DNA from: JBFKMV01 sp041629655
Lineage (GTDB): Bacteria; Acidobacteriota; Polarisedimenticolia; Polarisedimenticolales; Polarisedimenticolaceae
Length of the DNA stretch: 12,273 nt
NCBI GenBank assembly: GCA_041629655.1
Contig: JBFKMV010000161.1
Location: forward strand, 1 to 12,273
Reading direction: 5' to 3'
Shown here: positions 1 through 7,281 of the stretch, piece by piece
How the letters are laid out: each line of letters begins with the position of its first letter
How positions within the stretch are numbered: position 1 is the first letter of the stretch
Program-made: the position numbers and the translations under genes
Notes under the pieces: generated by a model
Told to the model about the DNA's origin: nothing
Databases searched by the model: none
What the model saw: the letters and a program-made list of their open reading frames with translations, nothing else

Positions 1-1381
1 CGGCCTGCCCGTAGTTGATCAGGAAGTTCTCGACCTCGGGCAGGTTGCCGACGTTGCCGGCCAGCACGACGTAGAGCATGTTCTCGACGGCGCGCGCGTG
101 GGCGGTGTAGCGGACGCGCAGGTAACCCTTGTGCTCGTCGGTGCTGAACGGGCAGAAGATCACCTCCGCCCCGGCCAGCGTCACCAGCCGCACCAGCTCC
201 GGGAACTCGATGTCGTAGCAGACCACGATCGCGATGCGGGCCAGTCCGGTGTCGAAGATCCGGATCCCGTCGCCGGGCCGGATGCCGTACTCCTGCCGTT
301 CGGTGGGCGTGACGTGCAGCTTGTCCTGCGTGTAGACATTGCCCGAGGGCGTGAACAGGTGCGCCACGTTCCGGATCCCGTCCTCCGAGCGAACCGGATG
401 GGTGCCGCCGATGATGTGCAGCCCGCTGCTCTTGGCCTGCTCGCGGAACAGCTCGATGTAGCGGTCGGTCAGGTCGGCCAGCCGCTCGATCGCCTCGGGA
501 CCGCTGAGCTTCGACGGCATGGTCGTGAACAGCTGCACCGTGAACAGCTCCGGAAAGAGCAGGAAGTGGCTGTGGTAGTCGTTGGCGGCGGCGACGAAGA
601 ACCCGACCTGCTTCTTGAACTCCGCCCACGAGTGCACCGGGCGCATCTCGTACTGCGCGGCGCAGACGCGGACCTTGCGCGCCGGGCGTCGGATCGGCGT
701 CGCGGCGATGCGTCGTCGCTCGGGGTCGAACGACGGGTTGGGCATCTCGAGGAAGGTCGCGTAGTCGAGGCTCGCCTCGTCGCGCAGGTAGCCCATGTGC
801 ACGCCGACCACGCGGTAGCCCGCCTTGAGGTGGGCGTTGAGCGCGCGGTCCTTCAATTCTCCGCGGACCACCCGCTCGACGTACTCCTCGGCGGTCATCC
901 GGCCGGCCACCTGGCGGTACCCCGGGATGCGGCCGCCGGCGACCATGCAGCGCAGATTGAACCGGGTCAGCAGGCGCTTGCGCGCCTTGTACAGCCGGCC
1001 GGCGATGCCGCGTCCCTGGTATTCGGGATGCACCGCGATGTCGGCGCCGTACAGCGTGTCGCCGCTGGGGTCGTGCGTGCTGAAGGTCCCGTAGCCCGTG
1101 ATCTCGTTGTACGAGTACCAGGGCGAATCCTCGGCCAGCGCCACAATCAGCGTGGTGCAGTAGCCGACCACGCGGTCGTCGGCGACGGCGACAAGCTGGC
1201 CTTCCGGAAACCGCGCGATCTGCATGCCCAGCTGCCGCTCGTCGCACAGCCCGTGGGGCGGGAAGGTCGGGTAGGCCGCCTGCTGGCAGGCGTAGATCGC
1301 GGGCACGTCGTCGAGCGTCGCGCGCCGGATGCTGATCCGGCCCCGGGTGCGTCGCGGTTGCCCGGCGGGCTTATCCGGCAT
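1..1381 (-). CDS. GNAT acetyltransferase / carbon-nitrogen hydrolase fusion (3' end beyond window)
   Basis: 460 codons are visible and the reading frame is still open at base 1, so the C-terminus is missing. Residues about 15-200 are a GNAT domain with the acetyl-CoA loop QGRGIAG at 122-128, preceded by the beta4 stretch ADIAVHPEY. Residues about 236-460 are a nitrilase-superfamily domain with the full Glu-Lys-Cys triad: E278 in FPELF, K354 in DKLHVTP and C388 in VVCYDIEFPE. This RimI-like plus nitrilase layout matches Bacillus YhcX-type proteins of about 510 residues, so perhaps 50 residues lie outside. The family's substrate is unknown; the nitrilase half should cleave a carbon-nitrogen (amide-type) bond and the GNAT half should acetylate an amine. 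The start ATG lies inside the 3' end of the SET gene (ATGCCGGATAA, 11-bp overlap), implying translational coupling. Family confidence is high; substrate is unknown. Confidence 0.93.
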   Translation of the reverse strand, partial: MPDKPAGQPRRTRGRISIRRATLDDVPAIYACQQAAYPTFPPHGLCDERQLGMQIARFPEGQLVAVADDRVVGYCTTLIVALAEDSPWYSYNEITGYGTFSTHDPSGDTLYGADIAVHPEYQGRGIAGRLYKARKRLLTRFNLRCMVAGGRIPGYRQVAGRMTAEEYVERVVRGELKDRALNAHLKAGYRVVGVHMGYLRDEASLDYATFLEMPNPSFDPERRRIAATPIRRPARKVRVCAAQYEMRPVHSWAEFKKQVGFFVAAANDYHSHFLLFPELFTVQLFTTMPSKLSGPEAIERLADLTDRYIELFREQAKSSGLHIIGGTHPVRSEDGIRNVAHLFTPSGNVYTQDKLHVTPTERQEYGIRPGDGIRIFDTGLARIAIVVCYDIEFPELVRLVTLAGAEVIFCPFSTDEHKGYLRVRYTAHARAVENMLYVVLAGNVGNLPEVENFLINYGQA

Positions 1382-1976
1382 GGGCGGGACTCTCGGCGGC
1401 GCCGGACAGGTGCTGCAGGATCGACGGCACCGAGCGGCCGTTGGTCAGCACCTTCGCGATCTCGCGCTTCTCGGCCACCACGCTCCACAGCGGCTGCGGC
1501 ACGTCGCGGATCTCGCAGAACGCCTTGTGGATCGCGCGGTCCCAGACCTCGGCGTTGCGCACCAGGTCGTCGGGACGGATCACCTTGCGGCAGCTCCGCG
1601 CCCCGCACAGGCACTTCATCGGCCGCTCCAGGTTCAGGCTGCCGTAGTCGTCGGTGAGCTGCTCGCCGGCCCGGATGTCGCGGACCGCGATCTCGAACTC
1701 GTATCCCGGACTGAGGCAGTTCGGCCGGCAGGAGTGGTTGACGTACTTGGCCAGGTCCCAGCACAGCACCCACGAGCGCGTCCGGTCGAGGTAGCCGTAC
1801 TTGTGCACCAGGGCGCGGCTGCTCGCCGGCAGCCGCTCGAACTCGGCCGGCGCGATCACGCGATCGAGCGAGCAGCGGGCCCAGGTGATGGTCCCGCGCG
1901 GGATCGGCCGGGTCGCGAAGACCCCGCTGCCGATCCGTTCGTTGATGAAGCGCAGCTCCGTGTGTGGGTGCAGCAT
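1371..1976 (-). CDS. SET-domain protein-lysine methyltransferase
   Basis: A 201-residue protein that is essentially one SET domain plus post-SET. The N-terminal part RIGSGVFATRPIPRGT (14-29) is the SAM-contacting SET-N strand region. NHSCRPNC at 80-87 and GEQLTDDYG at 104-112 are the two pseudo-knot motifs that form the SAM and lysine channel, with Y111 as the likely catalytic tyrosine. C122, C124 and C129 form the CXCX4C post-SET motif, which with C82 (in NHSC) could bind zinc. About 70 residues follow without a recognised domain. SET enzymes methylate lysine side chains; the target in this bacterium is unknown. The ATG is preceded by GGAGGAAAG about 10 nt upstream. It is co-transcribed with the downstream GNAT/hydrolase gene (11-bp overlap) and divergent from the Rrf2-led operon. 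Confidence 0.92.
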   Translation of the reverse strand: MLHPHTELRFINERIGSGVFATRPIPRGTITWARCSLDRVIAPAEFERLPASSRALVHKYGYLDRTRSWVLCWDLAKYVNHSCRPNCLSPGYEFEIAVRDIRAGEQLTDDYGSLNLERPMKCLCGARSCRKVIRPDDLVRNAEVWDRAIHKAFCEIRDVPQPLWSVVAEKREIAKVLTNGRSVPSILQHLSGAAESPAHAG

Positions 1977-1984
1977 CGTGGCGC

Positions 1985-1992
1985 TTTCCTCC
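1985..1992 (-). promoter_or_regulatory. Ribosome binding site of the SET gene
   Basis: Read on the minus strand this is GGAGGAAA. It lies 8-11 nt before the ATG at 1976, depending on which bases pair with the 16S tail. It supports the chosen start. Confidence 0.6.
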
Positions 1993-2111
1993 GCCCGCCA
2001 GGGAACAGCAACGCGGGTGCCAGGGGCGCCTCCGCCGAGAAGTGGCTTCGGGGGGCTGTTTTATCGCCGGCGCCCGGCAGGGCGGACCCACGGATCGGAG
2101 CCGGGCCGCCG

Positions 2112-2148
2112 AATCCGGCAGGAATCGGGGACTCCGATTGTGGAGATT
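2112..2148. promoter_or_regulatory. Nested inverted repeat, candidate operator
   Basis: A perfect 6-bp inverted repeat, AATCGG-GGACT-CCGATT, occupies 2123-2139. It is framed by a second, weaker pair: AATC at 2112-2115 and GATT at 2145-2148, whose centre (2130) nearly coincides with that of the inner dyad (2131). The first three half-sites start 11 bp apart (2112, 2123, 2134), close to one helical turn. The cluster sits about 30 bp upstream of the putative -35 box of the Rrf2-led operon and between the two divergent units. A dimeric regulator site is inferred. The motif does not resemble an FNR box or an IscR type-1 site. No terminator role is likely, since the T5 run at 2156-2160 is too far from the stem. 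Confidence 0.35.
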
Positions 2149-2176
2149 GGCGATCTTTTTGGGACCGTCCGGGGCG

Positions 2177-2204
2177 TTGACCGGGAGCCGCGCTCGGGGA
2201 TAAC
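2177..2204 (+). promoter_or_regulatory. Sigma70-like promoter of the Rrf2-molybdoenzyme operon
   Basis: TTGACC at 2177-2182 (5 of 6 to consensus) is followed after 16 bp by GATAAC at 2199-2204 (4 of 6; the overlapping ATAACT gives a 17-bp spacer). Such a pair stands out in this GC-rich background. Transcription would start near 2211, leaving a leader of about 36 nt before the GTG of the Rrf2 gene. The elements GGGATAACTC (2197-2206) and GGGATCCAGAACTC (2215-2228) form an imperfect direct repeat over the -10 and start region, where an autoregulatory Rrf2 protein could bind. That last point is inference. Confidence 0.5.
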
Positions 2205-2233
2205 TCTCGACACCGGGATCCAGAACTCCCGCA

Positions 2234-2239
2234 AAGGAG
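2234..2239 (+). promoter_or_regulatory. Ribosome binding site deciding the GTG start of the Rrf2 gene
   Basis: AAGGAG lies 7 nt before the GTG at 2247. Translation from this GTG gives the typical Rrf2 N-terminus (MLSRTTEYALRA), so the non-ATG start is well supported. Confidence 0.7.
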
Positions 2240-2246
2240 TGCCGCC

Positions 2247-2684
2247 GTGCTGTCGAGGACCACCGAGTACGCCCTGCGCGCGGCGACGGCCCTGGCCGGC
2301 CGGCCGGAGCGTGCTCTGCTCTCGCGCGAGCTGGCGGAGATCACGGGCGTCTCGACGCCTTACCTGAAGAAGGTCCTGCGCCTGTTGGCCCGCTCGGCGC
2401 TGGTGCGATCCCAACCGGGTCCGGGCGGTGGGTTCACCCTCGCCCGTGCGCCCGAACAGATCAGCCTGCTCGACGTGATCCGCGCCGTCGAGCCGATCCA
2501 GCGCATCGAGCGTTGCCCGCTGCGCCTGCAGTCCCACACCGAGCTGTGCCCGCTGCACCGGCGGATCGACGACGCCCTGGCGTCGATCGAGACCGCCTTC
2601 GAGAGCACCTCGCTGGCCAGCGTGGTCCGTTCCCTGGACGGACCGACCCCGTTGTGCACCCACGCCCCGCCGAGGAAACCATGA
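2247..2684 (+). CDS. Rrf2-family transcriptional regulator (IscR/NsrR-like)
   Basis: A 145-residue protein of usual Rrf2 length. The N-terminus TTEYALRAATALA is typical. A winged helix-turn-helix spans about 25-66, with the recognition helix around STPYLKKVL and the wing GPGGGFTLAR. Cluster-ligand candidates are C90 and C101, with H104 placed as in the CxxH of IscR. The usual middle cysteine is absent (residues 95-96 are Gln-Ser). A further C137 lies near the tail. Family members sense Fe-S status, NO or redox state through a [2Fe-2S] or [4Fe-4S] cluster. The gene is first in the operon and its TGA overlaps the ATG of the molybdoenzyme gene (ATGA), so it probably controls its own operon. It starts with GTG. 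Which signal it senses cannot be decided from sequence. Confidence 0.93.
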   Translation: MLSRTTEYALRAATALAGRPERALLSRELAEITGVSTPYLKKVLRLLARSALVRSQPGPGGGFTLARAPEQISLLDVIRAVEPIQRIERCPLRLQSHTELCPLHRRIDDALASIETAFESTSLASVVRSLDGPTPLCTHAPPRKP

Positions 2685-5600
2685 GCCGCAACACCCCGAC
2701 CCGTCGACGATTCCTGTTCCAGATGGCCGGCGCCGGCGCCGGCTGCGCGCTGCTGGCCAACCGCGCCGTCGGCGCAGCGGACTTCCTGAAACCGCTGCGG
2801 GTCGACAACCCGCTCTACGCCTACCCCAACCGGGACTGGGAGAAGGTCTACCGCGACCTGTACCACTCGGACTCGTCGTTCGTGTTCCTGTGCGCTCCCA
2901 ACGACACCCACAACTGCCTGCTGCGCGGCCACGTCAAGAACGGGGTGGTGACCCGCATCGCGCCGACCTACGGCTACCACAAGGCGACCGACCTGCACGG
3001 CAACCGCGCCAGCCGGCGCTGGGACCCGCGCTGCTGCCAGAAGGGGCTGGCGCTGGTACGGCGGTTCTACGGCGACCGACGCTGCAAGCGGCCGCTGGTG
3101 CGCGCCGGGTTCAAGCGCTGGGTCGAGGAAGGTTTCCCGCGCCACCCGGAAACGGCGGCCGTCGATCCGAAGTACCTCAAGCGCGGCGACGACGACTGGG
3201 TCCCCGTGAGCTGGGACGAGGCGTTCCGGCTCTCCGCCCAGGCACTCCGCAACATCGCCGAAACGTACACGGGCGACCAGGGCCAGCAGCGCCTGCGCGA
3301 CCAGGGCTACGACCCGCTGATGGTCGAGGCCACCGGCGGCGCGGGCACGCAGGTGCTGAAGTTCCGCGGCGGCATGCCGCCGCTCGGGATGACGCGGATC
3401 TTCGCGCAGTACCGGATGGCCAACGCGATGGCGCTGCTCGACGACAAGATCCGCGGCAAGGGCGCCGAGGGCTCGGTCGGGGCGCGCGGCTGGGACAACT
3501 ACTCCTGGCACACCGACCTGCCGCCCGGGCACCCGATGGTCACCGGCCAGCAGACGGTCGACTTCGACCTGTGCAACGTCGAGCACGCGAACCTGGCACT
3601 GGTCTGGGGCATGAACTGGATCACGACCAAGATGCCCGACAGCCACTGGATGACCGAGGCCCGCATGAAGGGCACCAAGATCGTGGTCATCTCGGCCGAG
3701 TACAGCGCGACGGCGAACAAGGCCGACGAGGTGGTGATCGTGCGGCCCGGCACCACGCCCGCGCTGGCGCTGGGCATCGCGCAGGTGATGGTCAAGGAGA
3801 AGCTCTACGACGCCGACTACGTGCGCGGCAACACCGACCTGCCGCTGTTGGTGCGGCTGGACAACGGCCAGTTGCTGCGCGCCGCCGAGGTGTTCCCCGG
3901 CTACCGCGCGGCGACGCTGTCGAACAACACCGTCGTGCTGGCCGGCGGCGACCCGGGTCCGGCGATCCACGCGCAGCCGGGGCCCGTGATCCCGGCGGCC
4001 AAGCGCAAGGAGTGGGGCGACTACGTGCTGTGGGACCGCAAGCGCGGCGGGCCGGCGGCGCTCAACCGCGACCAGATCGGCGCCCACTTCGGCAAGACGG
4101 GCCTCGACCCGCAATTGACCGGCGACGTGCAGGTGCGGCTGGCCGGCGGCGGCACGGTGGCCTGCCGGACCGTGTTCGACGCCACGCGGCAGATCCTCGA
4201 CGCCAGCTACACCCCCGAGCAGGTCGAGAAGATCACCTGGGCCCCGGCCTCCGCGGTGCGCTCGCTGGCGCGGCAGATCGCGGCCAACCCCGAGAAGACG
4301 CTGTTCGTGATGGGCATGGGGCCGAACCAGTTCTTCAACAGCGACCTCAAGGACCGCGCGGTGTTCCTGATCGCGGCGATGACGCGCAACGTGGGCAAGA
4401 TCGGCGGCAACGTCGGCTCCTACGCCGGCAACTACCGCGCCTCGTTCTTCAACGGGCTCGGGCAGTACCTGGCCGAGAACCCGTTCGACGTCGAGACCGA
4501 CCCGGCCAAGCCGGCCCGCTCGAAGGGCTACTGGAAGGCCGAGTCGGTGCACTACTTCAACCACGGCGACACGATCCTGCGCCACGGCAAGGCGGTGCTG
4601 ACGGGCAAGTCGCACATCCCGACGCCGACCAAGGCGATCCACGTGTCGAACTCCAACTCGCTGATCGGCAACGCCAAGGGGCACTACGACACGATCGTCA
4701 ACCTGTTCCCCAAGATCGAGTTCATCGCGATCAACGAGTGGTGGTGGACGGCGAGCTGCGAGTATTCGGACGTGGTGTTCCCGGTCGACAGCTGGGCCGA
4801 GCTGAAGTACCCGGACATGACGATCAGCGTGACCAATCCGTTCCTGTACGTCTTCCCGGCGACGCCGCTGCCGCGGATCCACGACACCCGGAGCGACGTC
4901 GAGGTCGCCGCCGGGGTGTGCAAGGCGGTGGGCAAGCTGACCGGCGACCGCCGCCACGACGACTACTGGCGGTTCGTCGAGCAGGGCGGGATGCGTCCCT
5001 ACATCCAGCGGATCCTCGACCACTCCAACGCCACGCGCGGACACACGATCGAGGACCTCGAGGCCAAGGCCGCCGACGGCGTCCCGGCGATCCTCGAAAC
5101 CCGCACCTACCCCAAGATCGGCGCCTGGGAGCAGGGCAACGAGAACAAGCCCTGGTACACCAAGACCGGGCGGCTCGAGTTCTACCGCGAAGAACCGGAG
5201 TTCATGGACTCCGGCGAGAATCTGGTCGTGCACCGCGAGCCGATCGACTCGACGTTCTACGAGCCGAACGTGATCGTCGCGCCGAAGAACCACCCGCTGC
5301 TGCGGCCGCGTCAACCCGAAGACTACGGAATCGCCCGCGGCGATGTGAGCGGGGACGCGCGACAGGCGCGTCACGTGGTGCTGAGCGTGGACGAGCTGAT
5401 GAAGACCAGGCACCCGCTGAACGCCGACGGCTACCGCTTCATCTTCCACACGCCGAAGTACCGCCACGGGGCGCACACCACGGCCGTGGACACCGACATC
5501 GTCGCGATCTGGTTCGGCCCGTTCGGCGACATCTACCGCGAAGACAAACGGATGCCGTTCATCAACGAGATGTACGTGGACGTCAACCCGGCCGACGCCA

Positions 5601-6157
5601 GGGCGCTGGGCATCGAGGACGGCGACTACGTCTGGATCGACGCCGATCCCCACGACCGGCCGTTCAAGCACTGGCAGAAGAACCCCGAGTGGTACAAGGT
5701 CGCGCGGCTGATGGCCCGCGCCCGCTACTACCCCGGCACCCCGCGCGGCGTGACCCGGATGTGGCACAACATGTACGGCTCGACCGTGGGCTCGGTGCAG
5801 GGCTCCGAGACCAACCCCAACGGAATGGCCAAGTCGCCGCGCACCGCCTACCAGTCGCTGTTCCGCCGCGGCAGCCACCAGAGCTGCACCCGCGGCTGGC
5901 TCAAGCCGACCTGGATGACCGACAGCCTGACCGTCAAGGGCCTGTTGGGCCAGAAGGTCACGCAGGGCTTCGTGCCCGACGTGCACTGCCCGACCGGCGC
6001 GCCGCGCGAGTCGATGGTCAAGATCTCGCTGGCCGAGCCCGGCGGGGTTGGGGACCAGCGCCTGTGGCGCCCGGCGCGGCTGGGGCTGCGGCCAACCTAC
6101 GAGTCCGACCTGTTGCGCCGGTTCATCGCCGGGCGTTTCGCGGAGACCACGTCATGA
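2681..6157 (+). CDS. Tat-exported molybdopterin oxidoreductase alpha subunit, periplasmic Nxr/nitrate-reductase-like (type II DMSO reductase family)
   Basis: A 1158-residue catalytic subunit. The N-terminus TRRRFLFQ plus a hydrophobic stretch ending near 32 is a twin-arginine signal, so the enzyme works outside the cytoplasmic membrane. FS0 is C71-x3-D75-x3-C79-x39-C119, Asp taking the place of the middle Cys. The Mo region at 271-285 reads WDNYSWHTDLPPGHP, parallel to YDWYCDLPP of NarG. The MGD-binding C-terminal domain runs from about 917 to 1130. Blocks such as GGNVGSYAGNYR, NEWWWTASCEYSD and HTPKYRHGAHTT, and the tail PDVHCPTGAPRE, resemble nitrite oxidoreductase alpha and its uncharacterised relatives, as recalled without an alignment. 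It should interconvert nitrite and nitrate or a related oxyanion; direction is unknown. The ATG at 2681 is chosen because it yields the Tat signal and forms an ATGA overlap with the Rrf2 gene. Selenate, chlorate or hydrocarbon substrates remain possible. Confidence 0.9.
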   Translation: MSRNTPTRRRFLFQMAGAGAGCALLANRAVGAADFLKPLRVDNPLYAYPNRDWEKVYRDLYHSDSSFVFLCAPNDTHNCLLRGHVKNGVVTRIAPTYGYHKATDLHGNRASRRWDPRCCQKGLALVRRFYGDRRCKRPLVRAGFKRWVEEGFPRHPETAAVDPKYLKRGDDDWVPVSWDEAFRLSAQALRNIAETYTGDQGQQRLRDQGYDPLMVEATGGAGTQVLKFRGGMPPLGMTRIFAQYRMANAMALLDDKIRGKGAEGSVGARGWDNYSWHTDLPPGHPMVTGQQTVDFDLCNVEHANLALVWGMNWITTKMPDSHWMTEARMKGTKIVVISAEYSATANKADEVVIVRPGTTPALALGIAQVMVKEKLYDADYVRGNTDLPLLVRLDNGQLLRAAEVFPGYRAATLSNNTVVLAGGDPGPAIHAQPGPVIPAAKRKEWGDYVLWDRKRGGPAALNRDQIGAHFGKTGLDPQLTGDVQVRLAGGGTVACRTVFDATRQILDASYTPEQVEKITWAPASAVRSLARQIAANPEKTLFVMGMGPNQFFNSDLKDRAVFLIAAMTRNVGKIGGNVGSYAGNYRASFFNGLGQYLAENPFDVETDPAKPARSKGYWKAESVHYFNHGDTILRHGKAVLTGKSHIPTPTKAIHVSNSNSLIGNAKGHYDTIVNLFPKIEFIAINEWWWTASCEYSDVVFPVDSWAELKYPDMTISVTNPFLYVFPATPLPRIHDTRSDVEVAAGVCKAVGKLTGDRRHDDYWRFVEQGGMRPYIQRILDHSNATRGHTIEDLEAKAADGVPAILETRTYPKIGAWEQGNENKPWYTKTGRLEFYREEPEFMDSGENLVVHREPIDSTFYEPNVIVAPKNHPLLRPRQPEDYGIARGDVSGDARQARHVVLSVDELMKTRHPLNADGYRFIFHTPKYRHGAHTTAVDTDIVAIWFGPFGDIYREDKRMPFINEMYVDVNPADARALGIEDGDYVWIDADPHDRPFKHWQKNPEWYKVARLMARARYYPGTPRGVTRMWHNMYGSTVGSVQGSETNPNGMAKSPRTAYQSLFRRGSHQSCTRGWLKPTWMTDSLTVKGLLGQKVTQGFVPDVHCPTGAPRESMVKISLAEPGGVGDQRLWRPARLGLRPTYESDLLRRFIAGRFAETTS

Positions 6158-7281
6158 CCAAGCGTTACAACTGGCAGCTCGGGCGCGAGATGGAGTACCC
6201 CTACGACGCCCCGCCGCCGCAGCGCCAGGTGGCCTACATCTTCGACACCAACAAGTGCATCGAGTGCCAGACCTGCACCGTGGCCTGCAAGACCTGCTGG
6301 ACCAGCGGCAAGGGGCAGGAGACGATCTTCTGGAACAACGTCGAGACCAAACCCTACGGCGGCTACCCGCTGCAGTGGGACACCAAGCTGCTGCAGATCA
6401 CCGACCCCGCGCGCTGGAAGGGCCAGCGTCTCGAGACGCCGACGATCTTCGAGACCGACGGCGAGAAGCACCCGCCGCGCGGCCATCGCCCGGTGACCGA
6501 GGACTACGCGGCGCCCAACCTGGGCGAGGACGACATCACCGGGACGGTCGACCTCGGCGCGCACTTCGGCGGCGTGCACCCGATGTGGATGTTCTACCTG
6601 GCGCGGATCTGCAACCACTGCGACCACCCGGCGTGTCTGGCCGCGTGCCCGCGCCAGGCGATCTACAAGCGCGACGAGGACGGCATCGTGCTGGTCGACC
6701 AGCAGCGCTGCCGCGGTTACCAGGAGTGCGTCAAGGCCTGCCCGTACAAGAAGACCTTCTTCAACCTGGTCTCGCGCGTCAGCGAAAAGTGCATCGGCTG
6801 CTTCCCGCGCGTCGAGCAGGGCCAGGTGGCGCTGTGCGTCGAGAGCTGCATCGGCAAGATCCGCATGCACGGCTTTCTGTCCACGCGCGAGGAGCCGCGC
6901 GAGGACAACCCGCTGGACTACATCATCAAGATCAAAAAGCTGGCGCTGCCGCTGTACCCCCAGCAGGGAACCGCTCCCAACGTCTACTACATCCCCCCGG
7001 TCCACGTCCCGAACGGGTTCCTGGAGCAGCTGTTCGGACCCGGCGTCGAGCGGTCGAAGCAGATCTACCGGGCGCTGGCCAAGGACAAGCAGCTGCTCGG
7101 TGCGCTGCTGCTGTTCGGGGCGACGGATCGCATCATCACCAGGTTCGCGGTCGAGAAGGACGAGGCGGTCGGCTGGGCCGACAACGGCGAGGAGGTGGCG
7201 CGCGTGCCGTTCACCGAGCCGGTCTACATCCGTAACCACTACGACGAGAAACACGATGTCTACCGACACAACACGACCTGA
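6154..7281 (+). CDS. Four-cluster Fe-S beta subunit of the molybdoenzyme (NxrB/NarH-like)
   Basis: A 375-residue electron-transfer subunit with 15 cluster-ligand cysteines in four groups: C35/38/41/45; C153/156/161/165; C186/192/196, where Y189 sits at the position of the fourth ligand; and C213/216/228/232. That predicts three [4Fe-4S] and one [3Fe-4S] cluster, as in NarH, SerB and NxrB. The N-terminus YNWQLGREMEYPY, the block WNNVETKPYGGYP, and the later LPLYPQ and FGPGVE segments recall NxrB-type proteins, though this one is shorter than the roughly 430 residues of Nitrospira NxrB. C48 is an extra cysteine beside cluster 1. There is no signal peptide, so it would be exported by hitchhiking on the Tat signal of alpha. 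Its ATG overlaps the alpha stop by 4 bp, and its own 3' end overlaps the gamma gene by 26 bp. Confidence 0.93.
   Translation: MTKRYNWQLGREMEYPYDAPPPQRQVAYIFDTNKCIECQTCTVACKTCWTSGKGQETIFWNNVETKPYGGYPLQWDTKLLQITDPARWKGQRLETPTIFETDGEKHPPRGHRPVTEDYAAPNLGEDDITGTVDLGAHFGGVHPMWMFYLARICNHCDHPACLAACPRQAIYKRDEDGIVLVDQQRCRGYQECVKACPYKKTFFNLVSRVSEKCIGCFPRVEQGQVALCVESCIGKIRMHGFLSTREEPREDNPLDYIIKIKKLALPLYPQQGTAPNVYYIPPVHVPNGFLEQLFGPGVERSKQIYRALAKDKQLLGALLLFGATDRIITRFAVEKDEAVGWADNGEEVARVPFTEPVYIRNHYDEKHDVYRHNTT

Noticed and set aside
98..1657. 519-codon plus-strand open frame opposite the GNAT/nitrilase gene.
   Set aside because: It has no recognisable motif. The opposite strand carries intact GNAT and nitrilase active sites.
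2059..2065. GATAAAA on the minus strand as a -10 box for the SET gene.
   Set aside because: The surrounding sequence is GC-rich and offers no -35 match at 16-18 bp, so it is noted but not called.
2360..5986. A 1208-codon open frame on the minus strand opposite the Rrf2 and alpha genes.
   Set aside because: It is very rich in Arg, Val, His and Gly without any family motif and lies antisense to clearly conserved proteins. Such frames arise from GC-rich third positions.
2890..6153. Continuous open frame on the plus strand running through alpha in the wrong phase before joining the beta frame.
   Set aside because: The upstream part is an Arg/Gly/Ala-rich shadow of alpha. The true beta start is the ATG at 6154, with the YNWQLGRE N-terminus.
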